Below, piece after piece: positions 1-8,763 of a stretch of 64,000 nt of DNA. Source of the stretch: Paenibacillus paridis (GTDB taxonomy: Bacteria > Bacillota > Bacilli > Paenibacillales > Paenibacillaceae). The stretch's first letter is position 1. Every line of letters starts with the position of its first letter. Under the pieces are notes generated by a model, which worked only from the letters and a program-made list of their open reading frames with translations, was not told the DNA's origin and did no database searches. The position numbers and the translations under genes are program-made. The stretch covers positions 338,738 to 402,737 of the forward strand of contig NZ_VCIX01000087.1 in NCBI RefSeq assembly GCF_006345825.1. Direction: 5' to 3'.

Positions 1-2276
1 ATATTTTTGACAGTGACCGATACGGTGGAGGTCTGTTCCTCCGTCATCGCAGAAGGCACGCTTACCGCTGTAATTTGCGCAGCTTTGGCTGGTGCGGCTA
101 TGACCTGAATCTTCTTCTTCTGCATATCCCCCAGCAAGCCGGCGCCATCGCGGATCATCGACGAACCGAATAGATAGCTGCCCGCAGATGCTGGCGCTTG
201 TACTTGGAATGTAAAGGTCTTAGTTCCCTGCGGCTGAATGCTGTCTCCTGAGGCAAGGAATGCACGCTGATTGCCAGCGGAGAGCGAGTAACCGCTATCC
301 GTGAAATCCGTCCATGTCAGCGTATTGTCAGTCGTTGCCGCAAGCCGGAACGAGCTGGCCGCCGTCCATGTCGCACTTCCTACATTCCGAACAGTGACCG
401 ATACCGGGTATTTTTGCCCTACGATCATCGTATCCGGCACTTGGGTGTCCAAAATGATAGCATCGTCCGCCAAGCTGCCCTTGACCTTCTGACGGATCAG
501 GGAGGCATACGTATAAGGATCAACCGCTTCGTAACGGTATTCGGGATGCTCGGCAGCAATTTTCTTCATGACCTGATTGATAAATTCGATGGAAGTGAAT
601 GCCGGCTTAATATATAGAAAATTAGGTGCGGAGCCCGGGCTTACCAGAGCTGCCGTTGCATTGTAAATATGATTTGCCTGCCCTTGCACATCACCATTGG
701 CAATGGGAACGTTATCGCCCATCACAACCATATTCGTGCTGCGGACATCAGGCTTAGGTGCATTCAGATTCGGATTGTAGAACAGAGCCAGATCATTGGA
801 GAACCAGCGATAGGTTTGCTCGGCAGCAGCCGTGACTAGACCGGCATTGCCGTTCAGGATGAAACCCGACATGGTGTAACCTGTATTGCGGAACAGCTCT
901 TGGTTCCATTTTAACCAGACCGGCATATCCTTGATGTAGTCAGGATTCGCATATCCCGCTCCAGAAGCGCCTGCAACCAGATAATCGTTCGACGTTGCCG
1001 TATCATACAAATACTGCATAATATCCGGTGCATTGCGCGTGATTGGAGCAATGTTCCATGCGATCGGCAGCTTGCCCCGGGCAGGGTCCGAATTCCAGAC
1101 ATAAGGAAATTGATAATGGACCGTGGACGCATCATGGTCGCCCATTCCCCATAATATATACGTTTTGTTCTCTAACACGGGACGGCTGCCCGCCTGAACC
1201 GCTGGTTTAAGATTCGTCGCTGCGGGTCCCCACCAATGGACAGACATATTGGAATCGCCCATCGTGTCGATAATGCTGGCAAGCGCGGCATTGTATTTGG
1301 AGAAATACTCTACCACTTTCCACTCGCCTTCAAATTCCGTATGACTGCCCTTGCCCCCATACGTTGAATATTTGTCCCACCATGGAAAGAAGCCATAGAC
1401 CTCGATCATGTTATCTTTGCCATGTCTGTCATAAGCCGATTGTAGAATCGCCAGCATCGTATCCCGATCTTTCCCTAGGGTCTGGTCGGGCGCATCGAAG
1501 GCTTTCTCGTCTCCCCACGGGCTGAGGTCGAACACAAAGGCTTTCCGCATAACGAGAATATCCCTGACAGAAGTGTATTCCTGCGAGTGGGTCTGAGGCA
1601 GCCGGGCATAAGCATCCTCTATATATCCGAGTACCCCGGCATTGGCAAGCCCGGTGTCCAAATACTGCTGCTTCGCCCATACATAAGCATCCGTCTTGGC
1701 GTTGGGACCAGTAAATTGTCCAGCAAGCGAGCGCTTCACAGAAAGGCTGTTCGGTGAGGTGGTTAGCCTTGTATACAGCTTACCTCCCCCCATAACGGCA
1801 GGCGCTTGCTCGACGCCGGCAATCGTCGTGGCGACGTTGGCCGTTGCATCGACTTTGGGGTCCCATACGGCAAGCCCCGTCAAGTCTGCCCGGAACGTAT
1901 TGACCAAATCCTCAAGAGTAGCTAGGGGGGTCACCGTATATTCGCTAAGCCATTGGCCTGGCTTGCGAAAGGTTTCAAGCCATTTCTCGTCAATTTGCCA
2001 AGCTTGTCTGGCCGTTATGCTTGGCGTCTGTACGTAGAAAGAATTGTACACATAAAGCCTTGGCCCCTTTTGATTGACGATTCCTTGGAGAGTCGCAACA
2101 AACAGCCGGATGTCATAGCTGTCAGCCGTGTTGAAGACGTTTGCAGCTTGACGCAAATCAAAGGTGTAAATGACAGGGAAAGCAGCCGCCTTGAGCGGCG
2201 GTGGAGTAGCAGCGAGCCACCCTGATACAACAAAAGCGCAGAGCAGCACCATCTTCAACAATCGGCTATTCAACAT
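1..2276 (-). CDS. GxGYxYP-family secreted protein with NBR1-like Ig domains (3' end beyond the window)
   Basis: The reading frame starts at an ATG at 2276, 8 bp after AGGAGG, and stays open for 758 codons to the left edge, so the C-terminus is missing. A signal peptide is visible in the first 30 or so residues (basic start, then a hydrophobic run ending near PPLKAAA). The middle carries the motif that names the GxGYxYP family, here as GASGAGYANP. After about residue 625 there is an immunoglobulin-like stretch (VPDTMIVGQKYPVSVTVRN, then GSATW) of the NBR1-like kind, and a second similar repeat (VSVPSAMTEEQ) begins at the window edge. GxGYxYP proteins are thought to be carbohydrate-active; no reaction is firmly known to me. 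It is the last visible gene of an operon with an oxidoreductase and an ABC importer, which suggests a secreted or surface role in glycan handling. Confidence 0.8.
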   Translation of the reverse strand, partial: MLNSRLLKMVLLCAFVVSGWLAATPPPLKAAAFPVIYTFDLRQAANVFNTADSYDIRLFVATLQGIVNQKGPRLYVYNSFYVQTPSITARQAWQIDEKWLETFRKPGQWLSEYTVTPLATLEDLVNTFRADLTGLAVWDPKVDATANVATTIAGVEQAPAVMGGGKLYTRLTTSPNSLSVKRSLAGQFTGPNAKTDAYVWAKQQYLDTGLANAGVLGYIEDAYARLPQTHSQEYTSVRDILVMRKAFVFDLSPWGDEKAFDAPDQTLGKDRDTMLAILQSAYDRHGKDNMIEVYGFFPWWDKYSTYGGKGSHTEFEGEWKVVEYFSKYNAALASIIDTMGDSNMSVHWWGPAATNLKPAVQAGSRPVLENKTYILWGMGDHDASTVHYQFPYVWNSDPARGKLPIAWNIAPITRNAPDIMQYLYDTATSNDYLVAGASGAGYANPDYIKDMPVWLKWNQELFRNTGYTMSGFILNGNAGLVTAAAEQTYRWFSNDLALFYNPNLNAPKPDVRSTNMVVMGDNVPIANGDVQGQANHIYNATAALVSPGSAPNFLYIKPAFTSIEFINQVMKKIAAEHPEYRYEAVDPYTYASLIRQKVKGSLADDAIILDTQVPDTMIVGQKYPVSVTVRNVGSATWTAASSFRLAATTDNTLTWTDFTDSGYSLSAGNQRAFLASGDSIQPQGTKTFTFQVQAPASAGSYLFGSSMIRDGAGLLGDMQKKKIQVIAAPAKAAQITAVSVPSAMTEEQTSTVSVTVKN

Positions 2277-2307
2277 ACGCAAAGCCTCCTATTTGTTCGC
2301 TATTGGA

Positions 2308-3306
2308 TTATATGCGGGCGGCTTCAGACCGCCCTGACTCACTAGATTTACGTGCTAGGAGCACAGCTCTCGCCGATGCGAGGCAATCCTCCGAGGTTAG
2401 AATGCAAGGTTCAATTCCCCGTATGCGGCGGACAAAATCCAGGCAAACGCTGTCATGCTGAACTTCGGCTTCCATAACATTGCGATGATTGCCCTCATGG
2501 GTGCATAGGATCACTTCACCCGACTTTGTTAGCACCTCGACCGTGCCATCGGTGCCGATCACCAGCATCCTGCAATCCCATGAAGTATTGCGAGGCGTCA
2601 GCCAATCGGCTTCCACATGGACGATAACCCCGCTGCGAAGCGTGAACAGAGCCTGTGCAAAGTCGATATAACCTGGCTTATCCGCAAAAAAACGGGTGTG
2701 CAGCGACTTGGCTGTCACTTCCTCCAATTCACTGCGGCACATCCATAACGCCAGATCGATATCATGGATCATAAGATCTACGATTAATCCACCGTTGCGG
2801 GAAGTGTCATACATCCAAGGCTCTTCACGTTGGGCCGTGGATTCATGCGGCCTCATCATGATGCAGCCGGCAATGTCGCCAATGTCGCCGCTGTCGATAA
2901 TGGCTTTCGCCTTGACATAAAGCGGATTAAAGCGTTCGGTCAGCAGCACAGAAAATTCCGCAGGGGAAGCCGCAACCTCCTTCTCCAGCAGGTCAAGCTC
3001 CTCTTCCGTGATCGAAACGGGCTTGTCGGAAATCGCGTGTATTCCACGCCGCAAGCATTCGATCACCGCAGTTGTCTTCTCGTCATTGGGCAGGCACACG
3101 ATTGCCGTATTACATTCGACTTCATCAAGCATGGCGCGGTAATCGCTAAAGAAAGGAACATTGTACCGCTCGGCAACCGTGCTCCAGCGTTCTTCCGTCT
3201 CCATAATCGCTACCAGCCTGGTATTTTCCGCTTTCAATATTTCTTGGATTGCGTATTCGCCATGAATACGCAATCCGATTGCCACCACATTAATCATCAA
3301 TGCCAA
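2308..3306 (-). CDS. Gfo/Idh/MocA family NAD(P)-dependent oxidoreductase
   Basis: A 332-residue protein of the usual length for this family. The N-terminal Rossmann half (about 1-120) contains AIGLRIHGEYA and the conserved Lys motif, here SDKPVS in place of the common EKP. The second half is the alpha/beta domain with the catalytic-type stretch around GGLIVDLMIHDIDLALW, where the His of HDID is the residue usually involved in sugar oxidation. Family members oxidise or epimerise sugars, inositols and amino sugars with NAD(P); the substrate here cannot be read. It lies 8 bp after the binding-protein gene and 31 bp before the GxGYxYP gene, so it very likely acts on the sugar the importer brings in. 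The first residues (MALMINVV) allow a start a few codons later. Confidence 0.9.
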   Translation of the reverse strand: MALMINVVAIGLRIHGEYAIQEILKAENTRLVAIMETEERWSTVAERYNVPFFSDYRAMLDEVECNTAIVCLPNDEKTTAVIECLRRGIHAISDKPVSITEEELDLLEKEVAASPAEFSVLLTERFNPLYVKAKAIIDSGDIGDIAGCIMMRPHESTAQREEPWMYDTSRNGGLIVDLMIHDIDLALWMCRSELEEVTAKSLHTRFFADKPGYIDFAQALFTLRSGVIVHVEADWLTPRNTSWDCRMLVIGTDGTVEVLTKSGEVILCTHEGNHRNVMEAEVQHDSVCLDFVRRIRGIEPCILTSEDCLASARAVLLARKSSESGRSEAARI

Positions 3307-3314
3307 TCCCTGCT

Positions 3315-4940
3315 TTACTTCGGATTTTTTTGTAGATATTCATCTATCAGCTTGAGCTTCTCTGCCGTAACCTCGGGTTCTCCGATTTTTTTAAAGTTCT
3401 CCAGCATATCCTGCGTAATTTTGCGGGCTTCCTGCTCGGATGAAGCAAACATCGCTTTTGCTTCCCATTTGCTGATCTCCGGCCACAAATTCGGCCAATT
3501 TTTGTCCCATGCCTGGCCGGTGCCAGAGAAATTAAACGGAATATCCTGCAAGCTGACACCCGGCTGCCAAGTGTCTTGCGCCATAATTAACTCATCGGTA
3601 CCCGCCATAACTGTTGCTTTAGGAATAACCGGGGCACTCAGCAAATTGTAATAACTAATGCCGGAACGAGTCTCGAAGCTGCGGTCCGCTTTATCCTGCT
3701 CCGCCTTCACCTCTGGCTTAGGCTCAAGAAGCCCGTCTGCATTCTTTACATAAAACTCCCCATCTGGGCCTGTGCTTAGAATCGTTGCCCCTTCCGTGCT
3801 CATACTCCAGTTGAGAAATTCCATCAAGCGTTCCACATTGCCCGGTTTTTCGGCGAATTTCTTAGATACAACCAAGCCCGTGGCCATCGAGAAGTTGGAT
3901 TCCTGGTACGTTGGCATCTTCAAGCCGGGAACCTGAAGCGGAGGGCTTGGAATAAACCGTTTGGCTGGATCCTCAGCTTTCAGCACTCCGTTCGCCGTAT
4001 CCATAGGACCGTTCGTATTGATCGTGAAGCCTACGCGTCCTGAGCTGAGCTTGGCTTGGTATTGCGCAGGCTGCTGCGTAATCGTCTCCATGTCCAGCAA
4101 ACCTTCTTTGTAGAGCTTGTTCATGAATACCATATATTCCTCGATCTTCGGATCATTGAACCACCAGTGCATGCTCTTGTAGTCCTCTGAAATATTGAAC
4201 CAGTTGCCCGTCCAGGAATACATCAGAAATTGGCGAAAATTATCGAACGATGCAGGGATAATCGGCTTGCCGTTCACATCCGCAATCTGTTCCTTGAATG
4301 CTTTTAGAACCAGATAAAGCTCATCTATCGTTTTGGGCGCATTCATCCCCACCTGTTTCAGCCAGTCCTCACGGATCATGGGGCCTACATTTAATGTCAT
4401 GATTTCGCTGTTTCCTGCAGGGTTGCCCGGAATCATATACATGTTGCCATCCTTCTTGCTGGCATAAGTCACCTGATTGAAAGCCGGATCGCTGTATTTG
4501 AGGAGATCCGGATATTTATCCAGCCACGGCCCCATATCGATAATATAGCCTGCTTCAGCCCATTTGTTGGCAATGCCGTTATTAATGTCATCGGTCAGGA
4601 TGCTGACAACATCGGGAATATCGCCGCTAGCGAGCATCGTATTCATTTTATCTGTCGGCGTTTTCGTATTCGCAGCCGTAATCTGGATATCGAGGTTTTT
4701 GTTCTCCAGCAGCCACTCATGCATCCGATTGTCCTGCTTAGGCGCATTGTCATAAGTATGCATATACATGAGATTGATCTTCAACGGCTCTTCCTTCGTT
4801 TCCTCGCCCACCGTGTTTTCTGGCTTGTCGCTCGTTTTTGTAGCGCTTTCATTATTTTCATTTTTAGAGCACGCGGCCAGACTTGCGGCCAACATGCTAC
4901 TAAGCAGAAGCATAGTAACGAGCTTAATGCTTTTTTTCAT
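3315..4940 (-). CDS. ABC transporter extracellular solute-binding lipoprotein (family 1, LplA/YtcQ-like)
   Basis: 541 residues with a lipoprotein signal: basic MKKSIK, a hydrophobic segment, then the lipobox LAAC with the acylated Cys at about residue 24. A Ser/Lys/Glu-rich linker follows, as is typical for tethered binding proteins. The body is the long type seen in YtcQ/LplA proteins that accompany YesM/YesN two-component systems and usually bind oligosaccharides. It is placed after the two permease genes in the same operon (44 bp after the second permease). No ATPase gene is present nearby, which is common for these importers since they share a housekeeping MsmX-type ATPase; that part is knowledge of the family, not seen here. 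Confidence 0.93.
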   Translation of the reverse strand: MKKSIKLVTMLLLSSMLAASLAACSKNENNESATKTSDKPENTVGEETKEEPLKINLMYMHTYDNAPKQDNRMHEWLLENKNLDIQITAANTKTPTDKMNTMLASGDIPDVVSILTDDINNGIANKWAEAGYIIDMGPWLDKYPDLLKYSDPAFNQVTYASKKDGNMYMIPGNPAGNSEIMTLNVGPMIREDWLKQVGMNAPKTIDELYLVLKAFKEQIADVNGKPIIPASFDNFRQFLMYSWTGNWFNISEDYKSMHWWFNDPKIEEYMVFMNKLYKEGLLDMETITQQPAQYQAKLSSGRVGFTINTNGPMDTANGVLKAEDPAKRFIPSPPLQVPGLKMPTYQESNFSMATGLVVSKKFAEKPGNVERLMEFLNWSMSTEGATILSTGPDGEFYVKNADGLLEPKPEVKAEQDKADRSFETRSGISYYNLLSAPVIPKATVMAGTDELIMAQDTWQPGVSLQDIPFNFSGTGQAWDKNWPNLWPEISKWEAKAMFASSEQEARKITQDMLENFKKIGEPEVTAEKLKLIDEYLQKNPK

Positions 4941-4984
4941 TGGACTACCACCCTTTTGTTGTTATAGGTTTGAACGGACCAACC

Positions 4985-5875
4985 TTACCCTTTTAACGAG
5001 CCAATAATCATTCCTTTGACAAAATAACGCTGAAGAAAAGGATACAGCACGAGGATGGGCAGTACGACTACCATCAGCATGGCCATCTTGACCGATTCGG
5101 CAGTTACCGTTCTTCTTGACGCATCGCTTAGATTTACCGCCCCGAATGCCAGTGATCCCGACTCATTTTGGTTAATATTCATGACCTTCATCAGAAGCGT
5201 TTGGAGCGGAAGCAAGTGCTCGTTCGTCGTGTAAATAACGGCGGTTAAATAATCGTTCCAGTGCCCGACTGCCGAGAACAACGCCATCGTGGCAAAGATC
5301 GGCATGCTTAGCGGTATGGCAATTCTAGCAAAAATGATCAGATCGTTCGCTCCATCAATTTGGGCTGACTCCTCCAATTCCTGCGGCAGGGTTCGGAAGA
5401 AGGATCGGAAAATAAATACCGCTGCGGCACCATATAAGGATGGAACCACGTACACCCAGAAGCTATTGAGCAGATAAAGCGATTTGTACAGCATGTAGGT
5501 TGGAATTAGGCCCCCGCTGAAGAACATCGTCAGAATCAGCATGAGATTGATCAGCTTTCGGCCCTTTAGCCTATTCTTGGACAGGCCATAAGCCATCAGA
5601 GAAATCAAAATAATGGAAAGCAGCGTCCCGATTACCGTCCTTCCGATTGAAATGGTATACGCATTCAAAATATCGCCTCTGGAGAAGACTGCGATGTAGT
5701 TATCCAGCGTAAACTTCCGAACCCAGAAATTAATGCCGCCGCGCGAGGCATCAAGCCCCTCATTCAGCGAAATGGCGGCGATCCGCCAGAACGGAAACAG
5801 AAACGTGAAGCAGAGAACCGTCAGAAACAGATAATTAATCCATTGAAAAATATTTTCCCCGCGTGTGGGTTTCAT
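4985..5875 (-). CDS. Carbohydrate ABC transporter permease (YtcP/LplC-like)
   Basis: An inner-membrane permease of about 296 residues with six hydrophobic segments and the EAA loop that docks the ATPase (ELEESAQIDGANDLIIF then P). The longest open frame begins at 5920 and would overlap the upstream permease, but the ATG at 5875 has AGGGAGGT just before it, and MKPTRGENIFQW is the usual N-terminus for this family, so 5875 was chosen. The product ends in IIGSLKG, the common C-terminal GSLKG of this group. It forms the membrane channel together with the gene at 5886-6785. Confidence 0.93.
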   Translation of the reverse strand: MKPTRGENIFQWINYLFLTVLCFTFLFPFWRIAAISLNEGLDASRGGINFWVRKFTLDNYIAVFSRGDILNAYTISIGRTVIGTLLSIILISLMAYGLSKNRLKGRKLINLMLILTMFFSGGLIPTYMLYKSLYLLNSFWVYVVPSLYGAAAVFIFRSFFRTLPQELEESAQIDGANDLIIFARIAIPLSMPIFATMALFSAVGHWNDYLTAVIYTTNEHLLPLQTLLMKVMNINQNESGSLAFGAVNLSDASRRTVTAESVKMAMLMVVVLPILVLYPFLQRYFVKGMIIGSLKG

Positions 5876-5885
5876 GATGACCTCC

Positions 5886-6785
5886 CTAAAAGACCCCGTC
5901 TTCTCCGAATTTTTTGACAATAAAGTTCGTGGTCAAGAGCAGCAGCATCCCAACAATGGACTTAAATAATCCGACTGCTGTGGCAAGCTCGTAATTGGCT
6001 CGGAAGATTCCGACCTTCATGACATATGTGTCAATAATCTCCGCCTTGTCGAGCACCATTTCATTTTGCATGGCATAAATCTGTTCAAATCCTGCATCCA
6101 AAAAATGTCCAATATTAAGAATGAACAAAAGGATGATGGTGGAGCGAATGGCTGGCAGCGTAATATGCCATACCTGCCTCCATCGGCTCGCGCCGTCTAC
6201 AACGGCGGATTCAAATAATTCAGGGTTTACCGCAGTAATGGCAGCTAAGAAAATGATCGTACCGAAGCCAATTCCCTTCCAAATATCGGAGGCGAGAATC
6301 ATGCCCCAGAAATAATCCGGATTTCCAAACCAGAACACAGGTTCATCAATAAGGCCCAGAGCCGTTAGCAGCGTATTAATGAATCCGCCATCAACGCTGA
6401 ACAGATCGTACCAGATCCCGGTAATGACGATCCAGGATACGAAAAAAGGAAGATACGAGATCGTCTGTGCCAATCGCTTGAATACCGAGCTCCGCACTTC
6501 ATTCAGCAGCAGCGCCAGTATGATCGGAGCCGGGAACCCGAACACCATTTTCAACAAACTGATAGCGATCGTATTTTTGAGAAGGCCTGAAAATCCAGGA
6601 CTACCGAACAGCTCCTTGAAATGCAGAAGCCCAACCCAATCGCTGCGAAATACCCCTTTAATGATGTCATACTCTTTAAATGCGATAAGCACGCCGTACA
6701 TCGGCTGATAACAGAAAACGAGAAACCAGATAATGCCCGGCAAAATGAATAAATACAAATACCGGTTGTTCCATACCGACTGCAA
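5886..6785 (-). CDS. Carbohydrate ABC transporter permease (YteP/LplB-like)
   Basis: 299 residues, six membrane segments, starting NNRYLYLFILPGIIWFLVF and containing the EAA-type loop LFESAVVDGASRWRQVWHITLP. The start codon is TTG at 6785, supported by GGGGAGG seven bases upstream. It is the first gene of the importer part of the locus and lies just beyond a terminator that ends the kinase transcript, so the importer operon probably has its own promoter in 6786-6905. Its partner permease starts 10 bp after its stop. Confidence 0.92.
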   Translation of the reverse strand: MQSVWNNRYLYLFILPGIIWFLVFCYQPMYGVLIAFKEYDIIKGVFRSDWVGLLHFKELFGSPGFSGLLKNTIAISLLKMVFGFPAPIILALLLNEVRSSVFKRLAQTISYLPFFVSWIVITGIWYDLFSVDGGFINTLLTALGLIDEPVFWFGNPDYFWGMILASDIWKGIGFGTIIFLAAITAVNPELFESAVVDGASRWRQVWHITLPAIRSTIILLFILNIGHFLDAGFEQIYAMQNEMVLDKAEIIDTYVMKVGIFRANYELATAVGLFKSIVGMLLLLTTNFIVKKFGEDGVF

Positions 6786-6908
6786 ATCGAACCTCCCCCT
6801 CTTTACTCTCTTCTGCTCCTTAAGTATAGCTTCGGGGGAGGAGACAAAAAATTCAGAATCCTATCATCTTATTTTAAAATTCTACACACTTATCGGGATA
6901 CGGCGCTA

Positions 6909-6943
6909 AAAAAAACGTTCTTCACTTAAAGCTGTGAAGAACG
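6909..6943 (-). terminator. Rho-independent terminator after the histidine kinase
   Basis: A 10-bp perfect stem (CGTTCTTCAC with GTGAAGAACG, 6916-6925 and 6934-6943) followed on the minus strand by a run of eight T. It separates the kinase transcript from the importer operon. Confidence 0.85.
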
Positions 6944-6957
6944 CCGGAAATTTCTTC

Positions 6958-8763
6958 CTATTCAACTAATGGAATCACTACAGTAACCTTTGTCCCTTGT
7001 CCCGGCTTGCTTTGAAGAAATACGCCATACTCTGGTCCATATTGAAGCCGTACCCTCTCGTGGACGTTGCGTATGCCGTAACCCCCTTCGACGGAAAAAT
7101 GCTCCGCACGCGCCGGAGCGCTCATACCGACGCCATCATCCTCCACCTCGAATTGCATCGTTTCGCCTCTCCGATAAGCTCGAATAACGATCGTTGTCGT
7201 TCCTTTCCTTTTCTCCGCGCCATGGAGAATTGCATTCTCGACAAAAGGCTGGAGAATCAGCTTCAACGTCATAAAATGCCCGATTCCCGGCTCGATCTCA
7301 TAGACGACATCAATTCGTTCCTCCAAACGGATTTTTTGTATCTCGGTATAGGCTTGCAAATGCAAGATTTCATCCCTTACGGCAAGCAGCGGCAGTCCCT
7401 TATTAAGGGACAATCGGTAGAAGGTTGCTAGATGATCGACCATCCCCATCGTTTTTTGGTTCTGCCCATCCATTGCCATCCACTTAATAGTGGCCAGCGT
7501 GTTATACAGAAAGTGAGGATTGATCTGGGTCTGGAGAGCCTTAAGCTCTGATTCCTTCTGTGTCTGCTGGCTGATTGTGAGCTGGTCAACGAGCTCCCTT
7601 ATTTTGCGCAGCATGCGGTTGTAGCTTCGGGCCACTGCGCCGATCTCATCTCTCCCGTCAATATCAACATGGATGTCCAGCTCAAGGTTCTCCACACGCC
7701 CCATCTGCTCAGTAAAAACAGACAGGCGCCTTGCAATCATTCTCGCCAGCATAAGCGCAAGCAGGAGACTGACCAGCAGACAGACCGCTGCCACCGTAAT
7801 CGTTAACTGACGGATCGCTTTAGCGCCGGCAAACAGCTGATCAACGGGGATAACCCGCAGAAAAAGCCAATTCGAATCGCTCCCCCGTTGATACAGCACC
7901 ATCGATTGAATCCCATCCTGCACCATGGCAAACTTGCCTGATGGATCGCTCCCGATTTGCGACGACAAGGCCACTGGAAGCTTCGACTGAAGCGAGACCT
8001 CTTTTTCATAGCTGCTATACAGAATGCCCATTTGATCATCCGCAACGATAATGTGGTCGCCAGGCAGGCTGCCAGGCGCAATCAAATCCCCAAATATACT
8101 GGAGTAGTTAAGAACCAACTCGAAGATGCCCGTTATTTTCTCGTGATTATAAATGACAGGCTTGATGATTCCTACATACAACCCTTCGGTGGTAGCCAGC
8201 TTTTCTCCGGCAAGGCCATAATCGGGTTGATTGATTTCATCCGTGACAATCCACATTTTCTTCTTGGACAGCGCAATATAGTCATTAATGGTGTACGATT
8301 CCGTGTTTTGAAAAAAACGCGGATACCAGGAAGCCTCCTTCGCATAGCTAATATCGATAAAGGAATTCCCTGATTCCGGAATGGTCGGATTTTCCTTGTA
8401 TAAGATCAGCTGGGAGATGCTATCATCCTTCTTCGGAACCTCAAAAATTTTGGAGATCGTATTCAGAAAAGCATAGGAATAATCTCCTGGAGACTTGTAC
8501 GGATAGGAAACGGCGCCTACAAACGGCATGTCCGTGACAAACTGATTTATTGTCCGGTCATAATTGTTCAGCTTGTACTCCGCATTCAGCACCACTTGTG
8601 CCAAGGTCTGCTGGTAGGACTCACTGGCCTGCTCATAAATATATTTTTGCATCGTGGAATAAAACACAGCACCCAATACCAGAATGGAGACCAGTACGAG
8701 CAGCCCGTAGCAGAACATCATTTTGTGCTTAATCGAAATATCATGAATTCTCAGCCTCTTCAT
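6958..8763 (-). CDS. Sensor histidine kinase, YesM type
   Basis: 601 residues. A membrane segment at about 13-35 and another near 305-328 enclose a large extracytoplasmic sensor region of dCache type. A HAMP domain follows (about 330-385), then the His_kinase domain with the phospho-acceptor in QINPHFLYNTLATIKW. The ATPase domain has the N box (FVENAILHGAEKRKG), VEDDGVGM and GGYGIRNVHERVRLQYG. Kinases of this class sense an external sugar or binding protein and phosphorylate the AraC-type regulator encoded just upstream, whose stop codon lies 23 bp inside this gene. The pair probably controls the importer operon downstream; that is inferred from position. Confidence 0.93.
   Translation of the reverse strand: MKRLRIHDISIKHKMMFCYGLLVLVSILVLGAVFYSTMQKYIYEQASESYQQTLAQVVLNAEYKLNNYDRTINQFVTDMPFVGAVSYPYKSPGDYSYAFLNTISKIFEVPKKDDSISQLILYKENPTIPESGNSFIDISYAKEASWYPRFFQNTESYTINDYIALSKKKMWIVTDEINQPDYGLAGEKLATTEGLYVGIIKPVIYNHEKITGIFELVLNYSSIFGDLIAPGSLPGDHIIVADDQMGILYSSYEKEVSLQSKLPVALSSQIGSDPSGKFAMVQDGIQSMVLYQRGSDSNWLFLRVIPVDQLFAGAKAIRQLTITVAAVCLLVSLLLALMLARMIARRLSVFTEQMGRVENLELDIHVDIDGRDEIGAVARSYNRMLRKIRELVDQLTISQQTQKESELKALQTQINPHFLYNTLATIKWMAMDGQNQKTMGMVDHLATFYRLSLNKGLPLLAVRDEILHLQAYTEIQKIRLEERIDVVYEIEPGIGHFMTLKLILQPFVENAILHGAEKRKGTTTIVIRAYRRGETMQFEVEDDGVGMSAPARAEHFSVEGGYGIRNVHERVRLQYGPEYGVFLQSKPGQGTKVTVVIPLVE

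Noticed and set aside
2830..3651. 273-codon plus-strand open frame
   Set aside because: It lies opposite the oxidoreductase and binding-protein genes, crosses their junction, and has no ribosome binding site or family pattern; an antisense shadow.
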